Shown: piece after piece, positions 7,992 through 16,967 of the stretch
Numbering within the stretch: the stretch's first letter is position 1
Layout of the letters: each line of letters opens with the position of its first letter
Assembly (NCBI RefSeq): GCF_014280965.1
Contig: NZ_JACODZ010000004.1
Coordinates: 372,001-436,000 of the forward strand
Length of the DNA: 64,000 nt
Origin: Echinicola salinicaeni
GTDB lineage: Bacteria > Bacteroidota > Bacteroidia > Cytophagales > Cyclobacteriaceae
Direction of reading: 5' to 3'
The notes under the pieces: model-generated
Told to the model about the DNA's origin: nothing
The model's database searches: none
The model's input: only the letters and a program-made list of their open reading frames with translations
Made by a program: the position numbers and the translations under genes

Positions 7992-9002
7992 ATGAAAGAA
8001 ATATTAAATCACCTAATTGAGCACCAAACCCTTGGGAAGGAACAAGCCAAAGAGGTTTTGAAAAATATCACTTCTGGGCAATATAATCAGAGCCAAATGG
8101 CAGCATTCTTGACAGTTTTTATGATGCGAAGTATCACAGTGGATGAACTTAGCGGATTTAGGGAAGCCATGTTGGAACAGTGTATTCCTGTTGAAATAGG
8201 GGAGTATGATGCCATGGATTTATGCGGGACCGGTGGAGATGGGAAAGACACTTTTAATATTTCTACCCTGTCTTCATTTGTGGTTGCCGGAGCTGGTCAA
8301 AATGTAGCCAAACATGGTAATAATGGTGTTTCTTCTATTTGTGGTTCCTCGAATCTGTTGGCCAATTTCGGTTATCAGTTTACCAATGATAAGGACGTTA
8401 TTCGTAAAAACTTGGATGAAGCTGGGATTTGCTTTTTGCATGCCCCATTATTTCACCCAGCAATGAAAAATGTAGGGCCTATTAGAAAAGAGTTAGGCGT
8501 AAAAACCTTTTTTAATATGCTCGGTCCCATGGTTAACCCCAGTTTTCCGAAAAAACAGCTTGTAGGGGTTTTTAGTTTGGAGCTAGCCAGGTTATATGGC
8601 TATCTCTATCAGAATAACGATGTGAAATTCAGTATTCTTCATGCTTTGGATGGTTATGATGAAATCTCATTGACAGGTGATTTTAAAATGATTTCAAACA
8701 GGGGAGAAAAATTATTTGACCCTGAAAATATTGGACTACCAAAAATTTCGGCAGAAAGTATAAAAGGGGGGGAGACCATTGAAGAATCGGCAAAAATCTT
8801 TATGGATATTCTCAAAGGAAAAGGCAGCAAAGAGCAAAATGCCGTAGTTATTGCCAATTCTGCTGCTGCGCTTTATACCGCTGACCAAAAACTGAGTTTT
8901 GAAGATGCAATTGACAGGGCAGAAGCCTCTTTGAAAGGTGGTGCTGCTTTAAAGAAATTCAACGCTTTAGTGAATCCGAAAACATCTATTTCATTAGCTT
9001 AA
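7992..9002 (+). CDS. trpD: Anthranilate phosphoribosyltransferase
   Basis: A 336-residue enzyme joining anthranilate to PRPP. Motifs are DLCGTGGDGKDTFNIST (~residue 75, PRPP/glycine loop), KHGNNGVSSICGSSNLL (~105), FFNMLGPMVNP (~175) and GYDEISLTG (~220). The length is as usual for the family. It lies 83 bases after trpG, with a small GGAAC/GTTCC hairpin in the gap, and is followed by trpC at a 9-base distance. Confidence 0.95.
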   Translation: MKEILNHLIEHQTLGKEQAKEVLKNITSGQYNQSQMAAFLTVFMMRSITVDELSGFREAMLEQCIPVEIGEYDAMDLCGTGGDGKDTFNISTLSSFVVAGAGQNVAKHGNNGVSSICGSSNLLANFGYQFTNDKDVIRKNLDEAGICFLHAPLFHPAMKNVGPIRKELGVKTFFNMLGPMVNPSFPKKQLVGVFSLELARLYGYLYQNNDVKFSILHALDGYDEISLTGDFKMISNRGEKLFDPENIGLPKISAESIKGGETIEESAKIFMDILKGKGSKEQNAVVIANSAAALYTADQKLSFEDAIDRAEASLKGGAALKKFNALVNPKTSISLA

Positions 9003-9011
9003 GGAAATAAT

Positions 9012-9830
9012 ATGAATATTTTAGATAAAATAATAGCCCATAAAAAAGAAGAGGTGGCTGAGAGAAAAAGCTTGGTGCCTACTAAATTGTTGGAAAGAAG
9101 TATATTTTTCGATAATCAGGTTGTCTCCATGAAGAAATATATTCTACGTGAGGATAAGACTGGGATTATCGCTGAATTTAAGCGAAAATCACCTTCCAAA
9201 GGCTTGATCAACGGGACAGCCACAGTTGAAAAAACAAGCATAGGCTATATGCAGGCAGGGGCTTCCGCCTTATCCATTTTAACTGATCAGGAATTTTTTG
9301 GAGGGAAAAATGAAGACCTTATTACAGCAAGGAAGTTTAATTTCTGTCCGATTTTAAGAAAAGATTTTATCGTCGATGAATATCAATTGGTGGAAGCCAA
9401 ATCCATTGGAGCCGATTGCATATTGTTGATTGCAGCGGCTTTGGAACCACAAAGATTGTCTGAACTGGCCAAGTTTGCCAAATCCCTTGGCCTGGAGGTG
9501 TTAATGGAGGTGCATGATGGGGAAGAATTGGAAAGATCTGTCAATCCAGATTTGGATTTGGTAGGAGTTAATAATAGAAGTTTGAAGACCTTTGATGTTT
9601 CATTGGATACTTCTTATGGCTTGGTGGATAAGATCCCTGATGAGTTTGTGAAAATTTCTGAAAGTGGTATTTCTGATCCCCAGACTTTGGTTGATTTGGC
9701 TGCTGCTGGATTTAATGGGTTTTTGATTGGTGAGAACTTTATGAAATCCATTCGACCACATCAGGCTGCGTTAAATTTCATGAATAAATTCAAGGACTTA
9801 AGTCCTGATTTTCATAGTCAGAAAGCGTAA
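9012..9830 (+). CDS. trpC: Indole-3-glycerol phosphate synthase
   Basis: A 272-residue TIM barrel. Catalytic motifs: IIAEFKRKSPSKG (Lys and Glu near residue 55), ILTDQEFFGG, CPILRKDFIVDEYQ (Lys ~115), EVLMEVHDGEEL, GVNNRSLKTFDV, KISESGI. It closes the indole ring from CdRP. It is monofunctional, with trpF as a separate gene 3 bases downstream, which implies translational coupling. Confidence 0.95.
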   Translation: MNILDKIIAHKKEEVAERKSLVPTKLLERSIFFDNQVVSMKKYILREDKTGIIAEFKRKSPSKGLINGTATVEKTSIGYMQAGASALSILTDQEFFGGKNEDLITARKFNFCPILRKDFIVDEYQLVEAKSIGADCILLIAAALEPQRLSELAKFAKSLGLEVLMEVHDGEELERSVNPDLDLVGVNNRSLKTFDVSLDTSYGLVDKIPDEFVKISESGISDPQTLVDLAAAGFNGFLIGENFMKSIRPHQAALNFMNKFKDLSPDFHSQKA

Positions 9831-9833
9831 ATT

Positions 9834-10460
9834 ATGTTGGTGAAAGTTTGTGGGATGCGTGAGCCCAGCAATGTGTCTGAATTGTTGGATAAAGTTTCTC
9901 CAGATTTAATGGGAATGATCTTTTTTCCAAAATCTTCTCGTTATGTTGGCCTTTCAAGTCCTGAATTGGAAGTTGCCGACGTAGAAAAGGTGGGTGTTTT
10001 TGTCAACAGACCACTGGCGGAAGTAAAGAAGATAGCTGATCAGTTTAATCTATCATATATCCAGCTACATGGAGATGAAGCGCTTGAGTACTTGCAGGAG
10101 TTGAAGGGAATTACTTCAGCAAAGATCATTAAGGTTTTCAGGGTAGAAGAAAGTATTGATTGGGATGAACTGAAAGCACTTGAACCCTATGTGAAGTACT
10201 TTCTTTTTGATACCCAGACAAAACAGTATGGTGGTTCAGGTAAAAAGTTCGATTGGTCCATATTGGAACATTATCCCTTAGAAAAACCATTTTTGCTAAG
10301 TGGAGGTATTGATGGGGATAATGTTGAGAAAATTAAGGAATTGGCCATGAAAGTACCTCAGCTGGCTGGAGTGGACATTAATTCAAAGTTTGAAATCAAA
10401 GCAGCTCTGAAAGATGTTGAGAAGATCAAGACATTCGTGGAGGCATTGAAAAGTAATTAG
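9834..10460 (+). CDS. trpF: Phosphoribosylanthranilate isomerase
   Basis: A 208-residue TIM barrel. Motifs: VKVCGMRE (catalytic Cys7 region), [45 protein letters not shown] (catalytic Asp), [11 protein letters not shown] and VDINSKFE. The last motif is usually VDVSSGVE, a mild divergence at the phosphate-binding end. It sits between trpC and trpB. Confidence 0.93.
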   Translation: MLVKVCGMREPSNVSELLDKVSPDLMGMIFFPKSSRYVGLSSPELEVADVEKVGVFVNRPLAEVKKIADQFNLSYIQLHGDEALEYLQELKGITSAKIIKVFRVEESIDWDELKALEPYVKYFLFDTQTKQYGGSGKKFDWSILEHYPLEKPFLLSGGIDGDNVEKIKELAMKVPQLAGVDINSKFEIKAALKDVEKIKTFVEALKSN

Positions 10461-10503
10461 TATAGTAAATAAAGCTTGCCAAGAAGGCATTAGAAATAGC
10501 GTT

Positions 10504-11682
10504 ATGATAAAAGTTGATGAAAAAGGGTTCTATGGTAAATTTGGTGGGGCATATATTCCAGAGATGCTTTATCCAAATGTTGAAGAACTCAAGAATAATT
10601 ATGAGCGAATAATGGAGTCGGATGACTTCAAAAAGGAGTTTCACAGCCTGCTCAAGGATTATGTTGGAAGACCAACTCCATTGTACTTTGCGGAGCGACT
10701 TTCCAAGCAATATGGTGCAAAGATTTATCTGAAGAGAGAAGATCTGTGCCATACTGGAGCCCATAAGGTGAATAATACCATTGGACAAATTATCTTGGCT
10801 CAAAAACTGGGCAAAAAGAGAATTATAGCTGAAACTGGCGCTGGTCAGCATGGTGTGGCTACCGCCACTGTTTGTGCGCTTATGGGGATGGACTGTACGG
10901 TTTACATGGGAGAGATTGATATGGAACGTCAAAAGCCTAATGTGGAGCGTATGCGGATTCTGGGAGCCAAAGTTGTGCCTGCCACATCAGGAAGTAAAAC
11001 CTTAAAGGATGCTACCAATGAGGCTTTGAGGCAATGGATAAGCAATCCGGTGGATACCCATTATATTATTGGCTCTGTGGTAGGACCACATCCATATCCG
11101 GAAATGGTAGCCAGGTTCCAGTCCGTTATCAGCGAAGAAATCAAATATCAGCTTAAAGAAAAAGAAGGTAGAGAAAACCCTGATATAGTTATTGCCTGTG
11201 TGGGTGGTGGCAGTAATGCTGCGGGCGCTTTCTATCATTATTATAATACGCCAGAGGTGAGATTGGCGGCCGTTGAGGCAGGTGGACTTGGTGTCAAATC
11301 AGGAAAGTCGGCGGCTACTACAGCTTTGGGGACTCCTGGAGTACTTCATGGTAGTAAAACCTTGTTGATGCAGACGGTGGATGGACAAGTGGTAGAGCCG
11401 CATTCCATCTCTGCAGGTTTGGATTACCCTGGGATTGGGCCGGTTCATGCCCATTTATTTGATTCAGGAAGAGGCGAATTTTATGCAGTGGATGATGAAG
11501 ATGCGATGAAAGCCGGTATTGAGCTTAGCAGATTAGAAGGGATTATTCCAGCTATCGAATCTGCTCACGCCCTATCTGCATTGAAGCAAATCAAGTTTGA
11601 TGCTTCAGATATCATCGTGGTCAATTTATCCGGTAGAGGAGACAAAGATTTGGATACCTATATCAAGTGGGGAGGCTATTAG
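10504..11682 (+). CDS. trpB: Tryptophan synthase beta chain
   Basis: A 392-residue PLP enzyme of the standard TrpB1 type. Motifs: [30 protein letters not shown] with the PLP lysine, [25 protein letters not shown] for phosphate binding, and NLSGRGDKD at the C-terminus. It condenses indole with serine. It starts 43 bases after trpF and is followed by a ~100-base gap before trpA that contains degenerate GAAGT-like repeats. Confidence 0.96.
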   Translation: MIKVDEKGFYGKFGGAYIPEMLYPNVEELKNNYERIMESDDFKKEFHSLLKDYVGRPTPLYFAERLSKQYGAKIYLKREDLCHTGAHKVNNTIGQIILAQKLGKKRIIAETGAGQHGVATATVCALMGMDCTVYMGEIDMERQKPNVERMRILGAKVVPATSGSKTLKDATNEALRQWISNPVDTHYIIGSVVGPHPYPEMVARFQSVISEEIKYQLKEKEGRENPDIVIACVGGGSNAAGAFYHYYNTPEVRLAAVEAGGLGVKSGKSAATTALGTPGVLHGSKTLLMQTVDGQVVEPHSISAGLDYPGIGPVHAHLFDSGRGEFYAVDDEDAMKAGIELSRLEGIIPAIESAHALSALKQIKFDASDIIVVNLSGRGDKDLDTYIKWGGY

Positions 11683-11783
11683 GAAGTAGGAATTACGAAG
11701 TTTGAAGTCTGATGACTGAAGCGCGTAAGTATTAGCTAAGTGAAGCCTTTCAATAAAATACCACTAACCAATAACTAAAAAAA

Positions 11784-12560
11784 ATGAACCGAATAGATCA
11801 ATTATTTAAAACAAAAACGGAAGGGGTACTTTCCATTTACTTTACTGCAGGCTTTCCCCAGCTGGAGGATACTTTGCCTATAATGGAAGCATTGGAAGCT
11901 TCAGGTGCCGATATTATTGAGATCGGCATGCCTTATTCTGATCCTGTGGCAGACGGTCCTACCATCCAAGAAAGCAATAAGGTGGCCTTGGATAATGGTA
12001 TGAGCATGAAGCAACTTTTTGAGCAGTTGAAAGATATGCGGGAAACAGTTTCTCTTCCTGTTGTGTTGATGGGATATTTGAACCCTATCATGCAATATGG
12101 AATGGAAGCTTTCTGCAAAAAATGCCAAGAAGTTGGTGTTGATGGTTTGATTCTTCCTGACCTACCTATGCAGCAGTATTTGGATGAATATAAAGAATTG
12201 TTTGATCAATATGATTTGAGGAATACCTTCCTAGTTTCCCCTCAAACCAGTGAAGAACGAATCAAGGAGATCGATCAAAAATCAGATGGTTTCATCTATA
12301 TGGTGTCTTCCCATAGTATCACTGGGGCAAAATCTGGAATTAGTGATGAACAGGTGGCTTATTTCGATAGGGTGAAAGCCATGAATTTGAAAAATCCACG
12401 TTTAATAGGATTTGGTATCTCCGATCATGCTACCTACACCACGGCTTCTTCATTTAGCAATGGTGCCATTATAGGCTCAGCATTTATCAAAGTCTTACAA
12501 AATGCGGAAAATCTTCAGCAGGACATTAAAAAATACATTCAAGCAGTAAAACAAGGATAA
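11784..12560 (+). CDS. trpA: Tryptophan synthase alpha chain
   Basis: A 258-residue TIM barrel that cleaves indole-3-glycerol phosphate. The catalytic Glu is in DIIEIGMPYSDPVADGP, which also holds the catalytic Asp. Other motifs are VLMGYLNPIMQYG, DGLILPDLPMQQ and IGFGISDHAT. The stop is 2 bases from the DAHP synthase start, so the two are coupled. Confidence 0.95.
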   Translation: MNRIDQLFKTKTEGVLSIYFTAGFPQLEDTLPIMEALEASGADIIEIGMPYSDPVADGPTIQESNKVALDNGMSMKQLFEQLKDMRETVSLPVVLMGYLNPIMQYGMEAFCKKCQEVGVDGLILPDLPMQQYLDEYKELFDQYDLRNTFLVSPQTSEERIKEIDQKSDGFIYMVSSHSITGAKSGISDEQVAYFDRVKAMNLKNPRLIGFGISDHATYTTASSFSNGAIIGSAFIKVLQNAENLQQDIKKYIQAVKQG

Positions 12561-12562
12561 CC

Positions 12563-13582
12563 ATGATTATTCAATTAAAACCTGATATTTCTGAAAGCCA
12601 AACCGAAAGTCTAATCAATGAGATAGGTCAGATAGGTTATAAAATAACTGAGGTGAAAACTCAAGAGGGTACTTATTTAGTAGGGATAGGTAGTTCTGAT
12701 TTTGATATTCGAAGGTTTGGCCATCATGAGGGGATTCAGGATATTCATATTGTTTCTGATGCCTATAAATTGGTTTCCAGAAAGTGGAAAGTAAAACCAA
12801 CTTCGATTGATCTTGGTGATGGCGTATTTATCAAAGAAGGAGATATGGCCATCATGGCAGGACCTTGCTCCATTGAAACCGAAGAGCAGATTGTCAAAGT
12901 AATTGACCACCTTAAAGCCAATGATATCAAGATCATGCGTGGTGGGGTCTATAAGCCAAGGAGCAGTCCCTATGCCTTTAGAGGGTTGGGGATTGATGGC
13001 CTGAAATTATGGCATAAACTGGCCAGTGAAGCTGGGATCAAAATCATCACTGAGGTGATGCAGGTTTCTCAAATTGAAGAAATGTTGGATTATGTGGATG
13101 TTTTCCAAGTAGGGGCGAGAAATACCCAGAACTTTAATTTGTTGGACGAATTGGGCAAAGTGGATAAACCTGTGATGATCAAGCGAGGGATTTCTGGCAC
13201 CATAGAAGAACTCTTGCAATCTGCTGAATATGTGTTTTCAGGAGGGAATGAAAAGTTGATTCTTTGTGAAAGGGGAATCAGAACTTATGAAAAGGCCAGT
13301 AGGAATACCTTAGATCTGAATGCTGTTCCTATTTTGAAAGATAAGTCCCATTTGCCTGTGGTGGTTGATCCATCACACGGTATTGGTATTCGTAAGTTTG
13401 TACATCAAATGGCATTAGCAGGAGTAATGGCAGGTGCTGATGGAATAATCTATGAAGCTCATGAAGTGCCGGAAAAGGCCTATTCCGATGGGCAACAGAC
13501 TTTGAACTTTGCCCAAAGTGCACAGTTGACAGATCAAATAAGGAAAATATTTGCCATGAGAAAAACATTTGACTTGTTGTAA
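12563..13582 (+). CDS. aroF: 3-deoxy-7-phosphoheptulonate (DAHP) synthase, type I-beta with N-terminal regulatory domain
   Basis: A 339-residue enzyme. Residues ~1-75 form a ferredoxin-like domain (MIIQLKPDIS; RRFGHHEGI), as in the Thermotoga-type DAHP synthases whose N-terminal domain mediates feedback inhibition. The barrel follows: MAGPCSIETEEQ, MRGGVYKPRSSPYAFRG, VFQVGARNTQNF, VMIKRGISGTIEE, PVVVDPSHGIGIRKF. It commits PEP and erythrose-4-phosphate to the shikimate pathway. Its position 2 bases after trpA puts aromatic pathway entry under trp attenuation. Confidence 0.93.
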   Translation: MIIQLKPDISESQTESLINEIGQIGYKITEVKTQEGTYLVGIGSSDFDIRRFGHHEGIQDIHIVSDAYKLVSRKWKVKPTSIDLGDGVFIKEGDMAIMAGPCSIETEEQIVKVIDHLKANDIKIMRGGVYKPRSSPYAFRGLGIDGLKLWHKLASEAGIKIITEVMQVSQIEEMLDYVDVFQVGARNTQNFNLLDELGKVDKPVMIKRGISGTIEELLQSAEYVFSGGNEKLILCERGIRTYEKASRNTLDLNAVPILKDKSHLPVVVDPSHGIGIRKFVHQMALAGVMAGADGIIYEAHEVPEKAYSDGQQTLNFAQSAQLTDQIRKIFAMRKTFDLL

Positions 13583-13592
13583 GTCTTTGATT

Positions 13593-13622
13593 TTGTTTTA
13601 TTGAAATGAAAAGTTACCTTTG
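13593..13622 (+). promoter_or_regulatory. Promoter of the phenylalanine hydroxylase unit (TTG-19-TACCTTTG)
   Basis: TTG at 13593-13595 and TACCTTTG at 13615-13622 are separated by 19 bases, the classic Bacteroidota -33/-7 spacing. Transcription would start at ~13628, essentially at the leader peptide ATG (13629). Confidence 0.75.
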
Positions 13623-13628
13623 AGCATC

Positions 13629-13694
13629 ATGTTCGAAAATCAAGCAGTAAAATATTATAGCCATTATTATCACTTCTTTTCCAGCTGGGATTAG
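13629..13694 (+). CDS. Aromatic-rich leader peptide of the phenylalanine hydroxylase attenuator
   Basis: A 21-residue ORF with Tyr at codons 9, 10, 13 and 14, Phe at 2, 16 and 17, His at 12 and 15 and Trp at 20. It begins at or within a few bases of the predicted transcription start, so it may be leaderless. Its Trp, Asp and stop codons overlap GGATTAGG (13688-13695), the element that can act as antiterminator. The composition and position are those of an attenuator leader sensing charged tRNA-Tyr (and perhaps tRNA-Phe). Confidence 0.8.
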   Translation: MFENQAVKYYSHYYHFFSSWD

Positions 13695-13766
13695 GTGTAG
13701 GGCTATATGCTTTACTTTGAGGAATAAATTTATAAGCCTAATCCATTTGGATTAGGCTTTTTTGTT
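13688..13766 (+). promoter_or_regulatory. Transcription attenuator with alternative hairpins
   Basis: GGATTAGG (13688-13695) is an exact copy of the terminator 3' arm GGATTAGG (13749-13756). Both can pair with CCTAATCC (13737-13744). A ribosome that reaches the leader stop codon would cover the first copy and let the terminator form. A ribosome stalled at the Tyr codons (13653-13670) would leave it free to form the antiterminator. A ribosome stalled at the Phe codons (13674-13679) would partly mask it, which suggests tuning to Tyr. The folding logic is inferred from the repeats. Confidence 0.75.
13734..13766 (+). terminator. Attenuator terminator upstream of phhA
   Basis: A perfect 11-bp stem AAGCCTAATCC (13734-13744) / GGATTAGGCTT (13749-13759) with loop ATTT is followed by TTTTTTGTTTT. 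It stands between the leader peptide and phhA, so readthrough is needed for phhA expression. Confidence 0.85.
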
Positions 13767-13821
13767 TTAAACATGGCTTGAAAAATAACGTAAATTTAGT
13801 AGGAACTAACCCAGATATAAT

Positions 13822-14610
13822 ATGACTGAAAAATCAGCGGATTGGGTCTTTCAAGATCCACGATTAAAAAAAATGGAGCAGGATTACGATGCTTACACCC
13901 AAGAAGATTTTGAGGTGTGGAGAATCCTATATGAAAGGCAAATTGTCAACCTTCCCAATGCGGCTTCTCAGGCTTATTTGGATGGGGTGAAAGCAATTAA
14001 TTTTGGTCCAGACCGCATTGCCAACTTTAAGGAGGTCAATCAGATTCTGGGAGATTCAACAGGTTGGGGCGTACAGGTAGTTCCGGGTTTGATTGATGAT
14101 GATTTGTTCTTTGGACTACTAAAAAACAAGCGGTTTCCCTCTTCAACATGGTTGAGGAAAATGGAGCAATTGGATTATTTGGAAGAACCAGATATGTTCC
14201 ATGATGCCTTTGCCCATATGCCCATGCTGACCAACCAATCCTATGTGGATTTTTTGGAAAATCTCGGGGGGATTGCCTTGAAGCATATCGATAATAAGTG
14301 GGCAGTAGAATTGCTTTCCAGAATTTACTGGTTTACCATTGAATTTGGTCTGATCAGGGAAAACGGAGCTTTGAGAATTTATGGGGCTGGTATCCTAAGC
14401 TCGGCAGGAGAAACCAAGTTTAGTCTTTCTGATGAGCCTGCACATATAGATTATGATGTGAGAAGGATTATGCAGACGGCTTATTGGAAGGATAAATTCC
14501 AGGACAAATACTTTGTGATTGAAAGCTATGAACAATTGTATAAGTCCTTGCCTGAGATTGAAAGTGTGTTGTTGGAAGAATTGGCAATTCATCGGTCGAT
14601 AAATGATTGA
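13822..14610 (+). CDS. phhA: Phenylalanine 4-monooxygenase (aromatic amino acid hydroxylase)
   Basis: A 262-residue catalytic-domain-only member of the pterin-dependent hydroxylases, which convert Phe to Tyr with O2 and tetrahydropterin. The iron ligands are His127 and His132 in PDMFHDAFAHMPML and Glu174 in YWFTIEFGL. The family signature RIYGAGILSSAGE follows. RFPSSTWLRK matches the substrate-site motif. The usual FGHxP reads FAHMP here. No ACT domain is present, as is normal for bacterial forms. It is controlled by the upstream attenuator, unlike the Phe-induced catabolic phhA of Pseudomonas. A tryptophan hydroxylase activity is conceivable but less likely. Confidence 0.92.
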   Translation: MTEKSADWVFQDPRLKKMEQDYDAYTQEDFEVWRILYERQIVNLPNAASQAYLDGVKAINFGPDRIANFKEVNQILGDSTGWGVQVVPGLIDDDLFFGLLKNKRFPSSTWLRKMEQLDYLEEPDMFHDAFAHMPMLTNQSYVDFLENLGGIALKHIDNKWAVELLSRIYWFTIEFGLIRENGALRIYGAGILSSAGETKFSLSDEPAHIDYDVRRIMQTAYWKDKFQDKYFVIESYEQLYKSLPEIESVLLEELAIHRSIND

Positions 14611-14712
14611 ATTAAGAAAAGGTGATTTGCTCAAGCTTTCCTGAAAAGTTCTGAAAAAGGATAAAACAGCCAAATCAAGTCGAGAATACCTTCATTTATA
14701 GGGAATATTGTT

Positions 14713-14720
14713 TAATTTTG
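14713..14720 (+). promoter_or_regulatory. -7 box (TAATTTTG) of the his cluster
   Basis: TAATTTTG matches TAnnTTTG. It predicts a start near 14727 and a ~120-base structured leader before hisH. Confidence 0.5.
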
Positions 14721-14784
14721 ATGTTCTTAAAAAATGAAGCAAAAAAGCTGTTGAAAGCAGCTAGAAATATTAACAACCTAAAGT

Positions 14785-14823
14785 ATAGACCTCAACAGAT
14801 CCCTTTGGGAGTTTGAGGTCTAT
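14785..14823 (+). promoter_or_regulatory. Stable hairpin in the hisH leader
   Basis: ATAGACCTCAA (14785-14795) pairs perfectly with TTGAGGTCTAT (14813-14823). The loop contains a second TCCC/GGGA stem. Only a short T-poor stretch follows, so it is a weak terminator at best. A smaller AGCTG/CAGCT hairpin lies upstream (~14746-14762). No His-rich leader ORF was found between the promoter box and hisH. Confidence 0.5.
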
Positions 14824-14848
14824 TTAGCTTTAAAGTAGATTGAGATAG

Positions 14849-15433
14849 ATGGATGTAGCCATTATTAAATACAATTCCGGAAATGTACAGTCAGTATTGT
14901 ACGCCATGGAAAGATTGGGGGTCAAGGCTTCACTAACTGATAATCCTGAGGAAATCAAAAAAGCAGATAAGGTGATTTTTCCCGGTCAAGGAGAAGCCAG
15001 TTCTGCTATGAGGTATCTTAAAGAAAGGAATCTGGATCAGTTGATTAAAGATTTGAAGCAGCCTTTCTTTGGTATTTGTCTGGGACAGCAGTTGTTGTGC
15101 GAATATTCAGAGGAAAATGACACGCCTTGCTTAGGTGTTTTCCCTATTAGAGTTAAAAAGTTTCCTCCTTTGGATAAGGTACCCCATGTAGGCTGGAACA
15201 ATCTGGAAAACCTTAAGAGCCCCTTATTAAAGGGACTTGATGACAATGACTATGTATACTATGTGCATAGTTATTTTGCAGAGGTTCATCCTGAATATAC
15301 CATTGCTACTACGCATTATCTTAATGATTTCAGTGCCCTTTTACATAAAGATAACTTTTATGCCATGCAGGCACATCCCGAAAAGAGTAGTCTTTCCGGA
15401 GAGAAAATATTAACCAACTTCTTGAATTTGTAA
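14849..15433 (+). CDS. hisH: Imidazole glycerol phosphate synthase subunit HisH
   Basis: A 194-residue glutamine amidotransferase. The nucleophile is in [17 protein letters not shown], and the His and Glu are in [11 protein letters not shown]. The N-terminus [14 protein letters not shown] matches HisH. PHVGWNNL is the conserved motif near the HisF interface. It feeds ammonia to HisF. It is the first gene of a hisHAFI run with short gaps. Confidence 0.94.
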   Translation: MDVAIIKYNSGNVQSVLYAMERLGVKASLTDNPEEIKKADKVIFPGQGEASSAMRYLKERNLDQLIKDLKQPFFGICLGQQLLCEYSEENDTPCLGVFPIRVKKFPPLDKVPHVGWNNLENLKSPLLKGLDDNDYVYYVHSYFAEVHPEYTIATTHYLNDFSALLHKDNFYAMQAHPEKSSLSGEKILTNFLNL

Positions 15434-15435
15434 TC

Positions 15436-16155
15436 ATGGAAATAATTCCAGCTATAGATATTATTGGGGGCAAATGTGTCCGTTTGACCCAAGGAGATTA
15501 TGGGCAGAAAAAGGAATATGCCAGCAACCCTTTAGAGGTAGCGAAGAAATTTGAACAAGCGGGAATCCGACGCTTGCACTTGGTGGATTTGGATGGAGCC
15601 AAAGCCAAGACCATTGTCAATAAGGCCGTACTGGAAAATATTACCAGCAATACCCAATTGAAGGTGGATTTTGGTGGTGGTGTTCAATCTGATGAAACCA
15701 TTCAAATGGCATTTGATGCTGGAGCAAGTCAGGTGACCGGAGGAAGTATTGCTGTAAAGAACCCTCAGTTGTTTGAAGGCTGGATTAAGAGTCACGGATC
15801 TGAGAAAATCATCTTGGGGGCAGATGCCAAGGATAGAAAAATAGCCATCAGTGGTTGGGAAGAAACTACCGAGGCTGATTTGGTGGACTTTATTAAAGAC
15901 TATCATGCCAAGGGGATCAAGTATGTGATCTGTACCGATGTAGCCAAAGATGGTTTGCTTCAAGGGCCCTCTGTGGATTTGTACAAGGAAATTCTTCAGG
16001 AGATTCCAGGTATTCAGTTGATTGCCAGTGGAGGTGTGGCAGAGATGAAGGATCTTGAAGAATTGGAGAAAATAGGCGTTTATGGGACAATAGTGGGGAA
16101 GGCCTTTTATGAAGGTAGAATTTCACTGGAACAATTGGCCTCATTCGTTAAATAA
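15436..16155 (+). CDS. hisA: ProFAR isomerase HisA
   Basis: A 239-residue TIM barrel: [21 protein letters not shown] with the catalytic Asp, [36 protein letters not shown] with the second catalytic Asp, and [12 protein letters not shown]. It performs the Amadori isomerisation before HisF. The start lies 2 bases after hisH. Confidence 0.94.
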   Translation: MEIIPAIDIIGGKCVRLTQGDYGQKKEYASNPLEVAKKFEQAGIRRLHLVDLDGAKAKTIVNKAVLENITSNTQLKVDFGGGVQSDETIQMAFDAGASQVTGGSIAVKNPQLFEGWIKSHGSEKIILGADAKDRKIAISGWEETTEADLVDFIKDYHAKGIKYVICTDVAKDGLLQGPSVDLYKEILQEIPGIQLIASGGVAEMKDLEELEKIGVYGTIVGKAFYEGRISLEQLASFVK

Positions 16156-16162
16156 GGAAATT

Positions 16163-16918
16163 ATGCTGACTAAAAGAATCATTCCCTGTTTGGATATTAA
16201 GGAGGGTAGAACCGTAAAAGGGGTTAACTTTGTGGATCTTAGGGATGCTGGAGATCCTGTAGAATTGGCCAAGGTATATTCTGATGAGGGTGCTGATGAA
16301 CTGGTGTTTTTGGATATTACAGCGACGGTGGACAAAAGAAAAACATTGGTAGACTTGGTGACAAGAGTGGCCAAAGCGATCAATATTCCCTTTACTGTAG
16401 GAGGAGGGATTTCTACTGTGGAGGATGTGAAAGTCCTTTTGAATGCAGGAGCGGATAAAATCAGTATTAATTCGGCAGCAGTAAAAAGGCCTGAGGTCAT
16501 CAATGAGATGGCGGCTGAATTTGGGAGTCAATGTATTGTCGTGGCCATTGATACTCGAAATATTGATGGGATTGATTTTGTCCATACCCATGGAGGAAGA
16601 AAACCAACTATATTGAAAACCCAAGAATGGGCTAAAGAAGTGGCCGATAGAGGTGCTGGGGAGATATTATTGACCAGTATGGATCACGATGGTACCAAAG
16701 CTGGATTTGCCAATGATCTTACCAGTGAGATTTCTTCAGCCTTGAGTATTCCTGTGATTGCCTCTGGAGGGGCAGGGAATATGGAGCATTTCAAAGATGT
16801 ATATATTGCAGGGAAGGCTGAAGCGGCCTTGGCAGCCAGTATTTTCCACTTTAAAGAAATTGCTATTCCTGACCTGAAATCCTATCTCTCTGGAGAAGGG
16901 GTTAGTACCAGACTTTAA
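16163..16918 (+). CDS. hisF: Imidazole glycerol phosphate synthase subunit HisF
   Basis: A 251-residue cyclase barrel. [19 protein letters not shown] carries the first catalytic Asp, [11 protein letters not shown] the second. [23 protein letters not shown] and [12 protein letters not shown] are typical. The ATG at 16163, 7 bases after hisA, was chosen because HisF begins [11 protein letters not shown]; an upstream in-frame ATG would overlap hisA and add 18 odd residues. Confidence 0.95.
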   Translation: MLTKRIIPCLDIKEGRTVKGVNFVDLRDAGDPVELAKVYSDEGADELVFLDITATVDKRKTLVDLVTRVAKAINIPFTVGGGISTVEDVKVLLNAGADKISINSAAVKRPEVINEMAAEFGSQCIVVAIDTRNIDGIDFVHTHGGRKPTILKTQEWAKEVADRGAGEILLTSMDHDGTKAGFANDLTSEISSALSIPVIASGGAGNMEHFKDVYIAGKAEAALAASIFHFKEIAIPDLKSYLSGEGVSTRL

Positions 16919-16967
16919 ATAAAACAGAAAATAAAACGCTGGGCTTTTTAATGGAGCTCAATATATA

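Noticed and set aside
14713-14848. His leader peptide before hisH
   Set aside because: The only short ATG ORF (at ~14734) encodes six residues without His codons.
16141-16624. Long minus-strand ORFs antisense to hisF
   Set aside because: Antisense to a clear HisF reading frame; typical shadow ORFs of a conserved gene.
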